A DNA stretch of 9,528 nt. Origin: Flavobacteriales bacterium UBA3376. GTDB lineage: Bacteria; Bacteroidota; Bacteroidia; Flavobacteriales; Weeksellaceae. Below are positions 6,191-9,528 of the stretch, piece by piece (positions within the stretch are counted from its first letter, which is position 1; each line of letters begins with the position of its first letter). A model generated the notes under the pieces. The model was not told the origin of the DNA. It was given only the letters and a program-made list of their open reading frames with translations, and ran no database searches. The stretch is from positions 1,249 through 10,776 of the forward strand of contig DEQC01000051.1 of the NCBI GenBank assembly GCA_002359055.1. Reading direction: 5' to 3'. The position numbers and the translations under genes were made by a program.

Positions 6191-6719
6191 ATGAAAAAGT
6201 TTTTAGTATTACTTTTCATTATTTGTTTATTTGCTCAAACCTTTGCACAAGTCAACGGAATCATCAGAGGAAATGTAAAAGATATAAATACTCAACAAGC
6301 TTTGGAAGCAGTTGAAATTATTCTAACTTCTTCAACTGATTCGGAAGTTGAATATGTTGTAGTTACAGATGAAAATGGTAATGATTTCAAATTATTTGAC
6401 CACTGGAAAAGGAGTTTATGATTATTCACAATTGAACGACAAAAGACTACCAATATTTAGTCAATTGGATTTTAGAATCGATAAAAAATTCAATTTCAAA
6501 CAATCCAGTTTGAGTTTATTCTTAGATTTCCAAAATATTTTATTTTACAAAACACCTTATTTACCGAAATTTTCTTTCGAAAGAACCGATGATAATTCCG
6601 GTTTCATAACCACTGATGGTCATCCTATAAAAACTGACGGAAGCAACGCTATTCCAATCATACTCGAGCAAGAATCAGCTTCCATAGTTCCTTCGATTGG
6701 ATTTATTTTTGAGTTTTAA
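6191..6719 (+). pseudogene. Remnant of a TonB-dependent receptor with large internal deletion and frame change
   Basis: The first piece (6191 to about 6380) encodes a signal peptide (MKKFLVLLFIICLFAQTFAQ) followed by GIIRGNVKDINTQQALEAVE...VVTDENGN. This is the start of a carboxypeptidase-regulatory-like domain as found at the N-terminus of Bacteroidota TonB receptors. The frame then meets a stop at 6419-6421. From about 6380 another frame (+1) encodes GVYDYSQLNDKRLPIFSQLDFRIDKKFNF...LFLDFQNI...IVPSIGFIFEF, ending at 6719. This is the C-terminal end of a receptor barrel with the terminal Phe. The rest of the carboxypeptidase-like domain, the plug domain and nearly all of the barrel (several hundred residues) are missing, so a simple sequencing error cannot explain it. 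The promoter and operator upstream remain intact. A 76-residue secreted fragment could still be made. The exact junction (near 6376-6398) cannot be fixed from this sequence alone. Confidence 0.82.
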
Positions 6720-6733
6720 TTGTTCAATTAAAA
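6714..6733 (+). terminator. AT-only inverted repeat at the end of the broken receptor gene
   Basis: TTTTAATTG and CAATTAAAA are perfect nine-base inverted repeats with two bases between, overlapping the stop codon of the remnant. The lack of G/C and of a following T run makes it a weak terminator at best. Confidence 0.3.
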
Positions 6734-6759
6734 ACTATTCAATAAATAATATTATTTAC

Positions 6760-6767
6760 TACTTTTA
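6760..6767 (+). promoter_or_regulatory. Probable -7 element of the type IX cargo gene
   Basis: TACTTTTA matches TAnnTTTG at seven of eight positions and lies 23 bases before the ATG at 6791. No TTG stands at the expected -33 distance. Confidence 0.4.
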
Positions 6768-6790
6768 CCCATTCACACAATTTTTTATAT

Positions 6791-8350
6791 ATGAGAAAAA
6801 TTATACTAATTCTAATAACTTTTTCCATTCAATTGAAACTTTCAGCTCAAGAATGGGAAACTGTTGCTTTTATGCCTATGAATTTTGCAGTCACTCAAAT
6901 TCATGTTGCTAACGAACAAAACATAGTTGTCGCCTCAGAATTTTACAAATTACTTCAGTGGAAGGGCGAAGAATGGAACAGTATAGGTGATTTTGAAAAT
7001 GGATTTGCAATTCCTCATTTTTTCTATTTAGATGACGATAATATTTATGCGACTAAAAATGATTATTTGAACGGAAATGATGAGAATTACAACTACATCG
7101 CACATTGGAATGGTAGTGAATGGAGCAATGCACACGATTTGAACGTACCTAAACCAATCAATAAAATTCATGTAATCAACCACAATGAAATTTATGCTGT
7201 AGGCGAATTTACTTTGCCTGGCTACAACTGGAAACCCGTAGCTAAATATTCAGAGGGCAATTGGTCGGTGGTTGGAATTGATGATTCTCAAGCGGGATCC
7301 TATAGCACTTACAGCAGTCTTTGGGTCAACAACGAGAATGATATTTATACCACAAGCGGTTACAGTGACGCCGGTGTGATTCGTATCAAACATTGGAATG
7401 GAGAAAATTGGCATGTGTTTTATCATTATCAATTGGACGAAGCCGAAAGGTTGAGTCAACCTGTTCCTGGAGAAAATGGAAGTGTTTACGCATTTGGTTA
7501 TAAAGTTTCCACTGGAGAATCTTGCATCACTCGATGGAATGGAGAATTTTGGGAAATTTTAGGAAATATAGAAGAAGATTTGAATACTCATAATTCTGCT
7601 TTCAATAGTAGAATTATCTTCAAATACGTTAATGAAAATGAAATCTATGCAGTAGGTGGAAAATTGAGAGATGCGACTACCAATAAATTCAAAGTAGCAA
7701 AATGGGATGGAGAAACTTGGTCTGAATTAGGAAATATTGATGCCAATTCTACTATTTCTTCTTTGGAAATTCACAATGGATATCTCTATGTCAGTGGAAG
7801 TTTTACTGAACCTTTTGAAGGAATGAACAGAACTCTTATCAAACGATATAAAATCGGTGAAACTCTGGAACAGTTTGAAGTTCATGCCACAGTAAACCCT
7901 GAAGAAGCAGGAAGTATAGTTGGCAATGGAACTTATCTGCAAGGTGAAATCGTATATTTAGAAGCCATTGCAAATCCTAACTATATCTTTGAAAATTGGA
8001 CGGAAAATAATGAGATAGTTTCTGAAAGTGAAGTCTATGAATTCGAAATTAATTCCAATAGAAATTTGGTAGCTAACTTCACTTATGATTTATCAGTGAA
8101 AGATTTTGACATTTCAAACATCAACTCCTACCCTAACCCAACAAAAGATATCTTGTATTTTGACAATCCCAATTCAATTGAATTTGATGTTGTGATTTAT
8201 GACCTTAATGGAAAATTAATTTTGCAAAAAGAATTGAATTCATCCAAAGTTTCAAAGTTGAATATTTCTCATTTAAACAAAGGAAACTATTTATTGAACA
8301 TCATTTCCAATGGAAAAATCATTTCATCCAAAAAGTGGATCAAGAATTAA
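6791..8350 (+). CDS. Secreted type IX cargo protein with W-x-G-x-x-W propeller-like repeats and InlB-type repeat
   Basis: This 519-residue protein begins with a Sec signal peptide ending ...KLSAQ (1-20). Residues ~25-355 carry six copies of an aromatic motif of the form WxGxxW: W57-W62, W106-W111, a variant ending at W158, W202-W207, W249-W254 and W305-W310. They are spaced about 47-56 residues apart, each preceded by a beta segment such as NEIYAVG or NDIYTTS; this suggests a beta-propeller. Residues ~363-431 (ATVNPEEAGSIVGNGTYLQG...FENWTEN...NLVANF) match the divergent InlB B-repeat. Residues ~435-519 are a type A sorting domain of the type IX secretion system (YPNPTKDILYF, VVIYDLNGKLI, LNKGNYLL, terminal KKWIKN). 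The protein is expected at the cell surface or released; no enzymatic site is evident, and a binding or adhesive role is only a guess. Confidence 0.9.
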   Translation: MRKIILILITFSIQLKLSAQEWETVAFMPMNFAVTQIHVANEQNIVVASEFYKLLQWKGEEWNSIGDFENGFAIPHFFYLDDDNIYATKNDYLNGNDENYNYIAHWNGSEWSNAHDLNVPKPINKIHVINHNEIYAVGEFTLPGYNWKPVAKYSEGNWSVVGIDDSQAGSYSTYSSLWVNNENDIYTTSGYSDAGVIRIKHWNGENWHVFYHYQLDEAERLSQPVPGENGSVYAFGYKVSTGESCITRWNGEFWEILGNIEEDLNTHNSAFNSRIIFKYVNENEIYAVGGKLRDATTNKFKVAKWDGETWSELGNIDANSTISSLEIHNGYLYVSGSFTEPFEGMNRTLIKRYKIGETLEQFEVHATVNPEEAGSIVGNGTYLQGEIVYLEAIANPNYIFENWTENNEIVSESEVYEFEINSNRNLVANFTYDLSVKDFDISNINSYPNPTKDILYFDNPNSIEFDVVIYDLNGKLILQKELNSSKVSKLNISHLNKGNYLLNIISNGKIISSKKWIKN

Positions 8351-8355
8351 TTGAT
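8339..8355 (+). terminator. Weak hairpin at the end of the type IX cargo gene
   Basis: ATCAA (8339-8343) pairs with TTGAT (8351-8355) over a seven-base loop that spans the stop codon, and flanking GG/CC could extend the stem with one bulged A. No T run follows, so transcription may continue toward the repeat array. Confidence 0.25.
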
Positions 8356-8359
8356 ACCT

Positions 8360-8443
8360 AAAAACATTGCATATTTATACAATAATCAAAAACATTGCAG
8401 ATATATGCAATAATTAAAAATATTGTAGATTTATGCAATATTT
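8360..8443. repeat. Three tandem 28-bp units, each with an 18-bp inverted repeat: probable operator array
   Basis: Three back-to-back units of exactly 28 bases lie at 8360-8387, 8388-8415 and 8416-8443. Each starts with AAAAA followed by C/T and an imperfect palindrome with consensus ATTGYAKATWTATRCAAT (8366-8383, 8394-8411, 8422-8439). Differences between units leave the outer ATTG/CAAT arms intact, which suggests conserved protein-binding half-sites rather than recent duplication. The third unit covers the TTG of the probable promoter of the SatD-family gene, whose product has a helix-turn-helix, so autoregulation is the leading idea. Confidence 0.8.
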
Positions 8444-8453
8444 TGTATATTTC
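8423..8453 (+). promoter_or_regulatory. Probable promoter of the SatD/DUF3307 operon
   Basis: TTG (8423-8425), 20 bases, then TATATTTC (8446-8453) fits the Bacteroidota consensus with one mismatch and would give a leader of roughly 12 bases to the ATG at 8472. The TTG lies in the left arm of the third operator-like palindrome. Confidence 0.5.
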
Positions 8454-8471
8454 AATTTTAAAATTCGAATT

Positions 8472-9116
8472 ATGATAGCTGTTATCACCGGAGACATCAT
8501 TTCATCGAGAAATCTCACCAACCAAGACAAATGGATATTGCCTTTGAAAGAATTGTTCAGCACTTGGGGCGATCGACCGAGAGATTGGGAATTGGAGAGA
8601 GGTGATTATTTTCAAGTTGAAATAAAAAAGCCGGAAGAAGCTCTCATCCGAGCATTTCAAATCAAAGCTTTGATCAAAAAAGTTAAACCAGAGCAAAAAA
8701 GCAAAACGCATAGTTCTATAGACGTTAGAATTTCTATAGGTGTGGGCAATAAAACTTATTCAGGCGAGAGTATCAAGGAAAGCAATGGAAGTGCATTTAT
8801 TCACGCAGGTGAAAAATTCGATCGATTGAAAAAAGAAAATACAAACATCGGAATTCAAACACCTTGGAAAGAATTCGATGAAGAAATCAATCTTTATTTG
8901 AAATTATCAAGTGTTTTTATGGATAAATGGTCGATTTCTTCCGCTGAACTCATCGATATTATACTTCAATCTCCGAAATTAACTCAAGAAGAAGTTGGTG
9001 AAATTTTAGGAATCAAACAAAGTGGTGTGAGTGGTCGATGGAACAGAACTCATGTGGATAAACTTTTGGAAGTTGAAAAAGCATATCGAAAAAAAATAAC
9101 AACTTTGATACAATGA
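8472..9116 (+). CDS. SatD-family protein with C-terminal helix-turn-helix
   Basis: The protein has 214 residues. The start MIAVITGDIISSR is the conserved N-terminus of the SatD family, named after a gene of the Streptococcus mutans sat operon whose function is not established. An in-frame ATG at 8433 is rejected because it lies inside the repeat/promoter region. Visible blocks are ITGDI (Asp8), ERGDYFQV (Asp45), DVRISIGVG (84-92) and NGSAFIHAGEKFDRL (105-119). Their order and spacing resemble the metal Asp, GD turn, RIGIHxG strand and ARL helix of class III nucleotidyl-cyclase folds, though this is inference. Residues ~170-192 (LTQEEVGEILGIKQSGVSGRWNR) form a helix-turn-helix of the recombinase/sigma-like sort, so DNA binding is likely. 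The gene overlaps the DUF3307 gene by ATGA and is preceded by three operator-like repeats. Confidence 0.87.
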   Translation: MIAVITGDIISSRNLTNQDKWILPLKELFSTWGDRPRDWELERGDYFQVEIKKPEEALIRAFQIKALIKKVKPEQKSKTHSSIDVRISIGVGNKTYSGESIKESNGSAFIHAGEKFDRLKKENTNIGIQTPWKEFDEEINLYLKLSSVFMDKWSISSAELIDIILQSPKLTQEEVGEILGIKQSGVSGRWNRTHVDKLLEVEKAYRKKITTLIQ

Positions 9117-9528
9117 TCGTACTCATCAAACTTATTTTGGCTCATTTCATTGGCGATTTTTTATTGCAACCCAAATCTTGGATAGACGATAAAATTGCTA
9201 AGAAATTCAAATCTCCAAAATTGTATTTACATGCTTTGATTCATTTTGGATTGATTTTGTTAGTTGTATGGGATTGGAAATATTGGTCGATGGCACTTTT
9301 CCTTTGCATCACACATTTGTTGATCGATTTACTAAAATTAATTTTTCAAAAACCTAAATCTCAAATTCAATGGTTTTTAGGCGATCAAATCTTACATTTA
9401 TTGAGCATTTTCATTTTTTGGTATTTTTATTTCACACCAGAAATTAATTTCTTAGAAATCAGCAATCAAACCAATCTTTGGATTTATATCACAGCGATTT
9501 TCTTTTTGACTTTTGTCGCAGGAATTTC
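9113..9528 (+). CDS. DUF3307 integral membrane protein (3' partial)
   Basis: The 138 visible residues are open to the window end. The ATG overlaps the SatD stop (ATGA). Conserved DUF3307 features are present: AHFIGDFLLQP (10-20), HALIH (40-44), THLLIDLLK (67-75) and FLGDQILHLL (88-97). There are about four or five hydrophobic segments. The His/Asp residues His11, Asp15, His40, His44, His68, Asp72, Asp91 and His95 lie within or at the edge of membrane segments, a pattern seen in membrane-embedded metal or proton sites. The function of the family is unknown. SatD and DUF3307 genes are known to me as neighbours in Bacteroidota, and the overlap here argues that they work together. The C-terminus lies outside the window. 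Confidence 0.88.
   Translation, partial: MIVLIKLILAHFIGDFLLQPKSWIDDKIAKKFKSPKLYLHALIHFGLILLVVWDWKYWSMALFLCITHLLIDLLKLIFQKPKSQIQWFLGDQILHLLSIFIFWYFYFTPEINFLEISNQTNLWIYITAIFFLTFVAGI

Noticed and set aside
6191..6421. A sequencing frameshift in an intact receptor gene
   Set aside because: Even after correcting the frame the protein would be about 175 residues, lacking the plug and most of the barrel.
6369..6719. An independent 116-residue gene starting at 6369
   Set aside because: Its translation is the C-terminal end of a TonB-dependent receptor barrel without signal peptide or own promoter; it is part of the remnant starting at 6191.
8360..8443. The 28-bp repeats as a short CRISPR array
   Set aside because: The units abut with no spacers, each holds a near-palindrome, and no cas gene is in the window; an operator array fits better.
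8433..8471. Longer SatD start at the ATG at 8433
   Set aside because: It lies inside the third repeat and the promoter, and the family's conserved N-terminus begins at the ATG at 8472.

Overview
The window reads as a low-GC (roughly one third G+C) chromosome segment of a Bacteroidota bacterium, most likely Flavobacteriia (Flavobacteriaceae or Weeksellaceae). The reasons are a TonB-dependent receptor, a secreted protein with a type IX secretion C-terminal sorting domain, Bacteroidota-type promoter elements (TTG, about 19 bases, TAnnTTTG), AT-rich leaders without clear Shine-Dalgarno sequences, and protein families typical of the group. No rRNA, tRNA, insertion sequence or CRISPR array is visible.

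Left part (1-3500, plus strand): the 3' part of a TonB-dependent receptor with a very histidine-rich loop, probably a metal importer, ends at a strong hairpin. Just after the hairpin a BadF/N-acetylglucosamine-kinase-like ATPase overlaps a formyltransferase-family gene by four bases (ATGA), so the two look translationally coupled. A hairpin terminator separates them from a convergent small OB-fold-like lipoprotein gene on the minus strand. About 460 bases without a recognisable gene follow (3855-4317).

Middle part (4318-6790): an unrecognised, possibly TerB-like 177-residue protein runs head-on into a minus-strand operon made of a MarR-family regulator and a Blc-type lipocalin lipoprotein; the two facing genes share stop-codon bases. 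The space upstream of the regulator holds a perfect TTAGTGC-N6-GCACTAA palindrome placed over the -33 region of two divergent TAnnTTTG promoters. This suggests that the regulator controls itself, the lipocalin and the divergent gene. The divergent gene is broken: only the signal peptide plus carboxypeptidase-regulatory-like start and the last barrel strands of a TonB-dependent receptor remain, in different reading frames.

Right part (6791-9528): a secreted type IX cargo protein (six W-x-G-x-x-W propeller-like repeats, an InlB-type B-repeat and a sorting domain) is followed by three tandem 28-bp units, each holding an 18-bp inverted repeat. The third unit lies on the probable promoter of a SatD-family gene. 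The SatD protein has a C-terminal helix-turn-helix and an N-terminal part resembling a nucleotidyl-cyclase-like fold. It overlaps by four bases a DUF3307 membrane protein that runs off the window. This repeat-controlled SatD/DUF3307 pair is the best candidate here for a little-described system; the MarR/lipocalin/lost-receptor locus is second.
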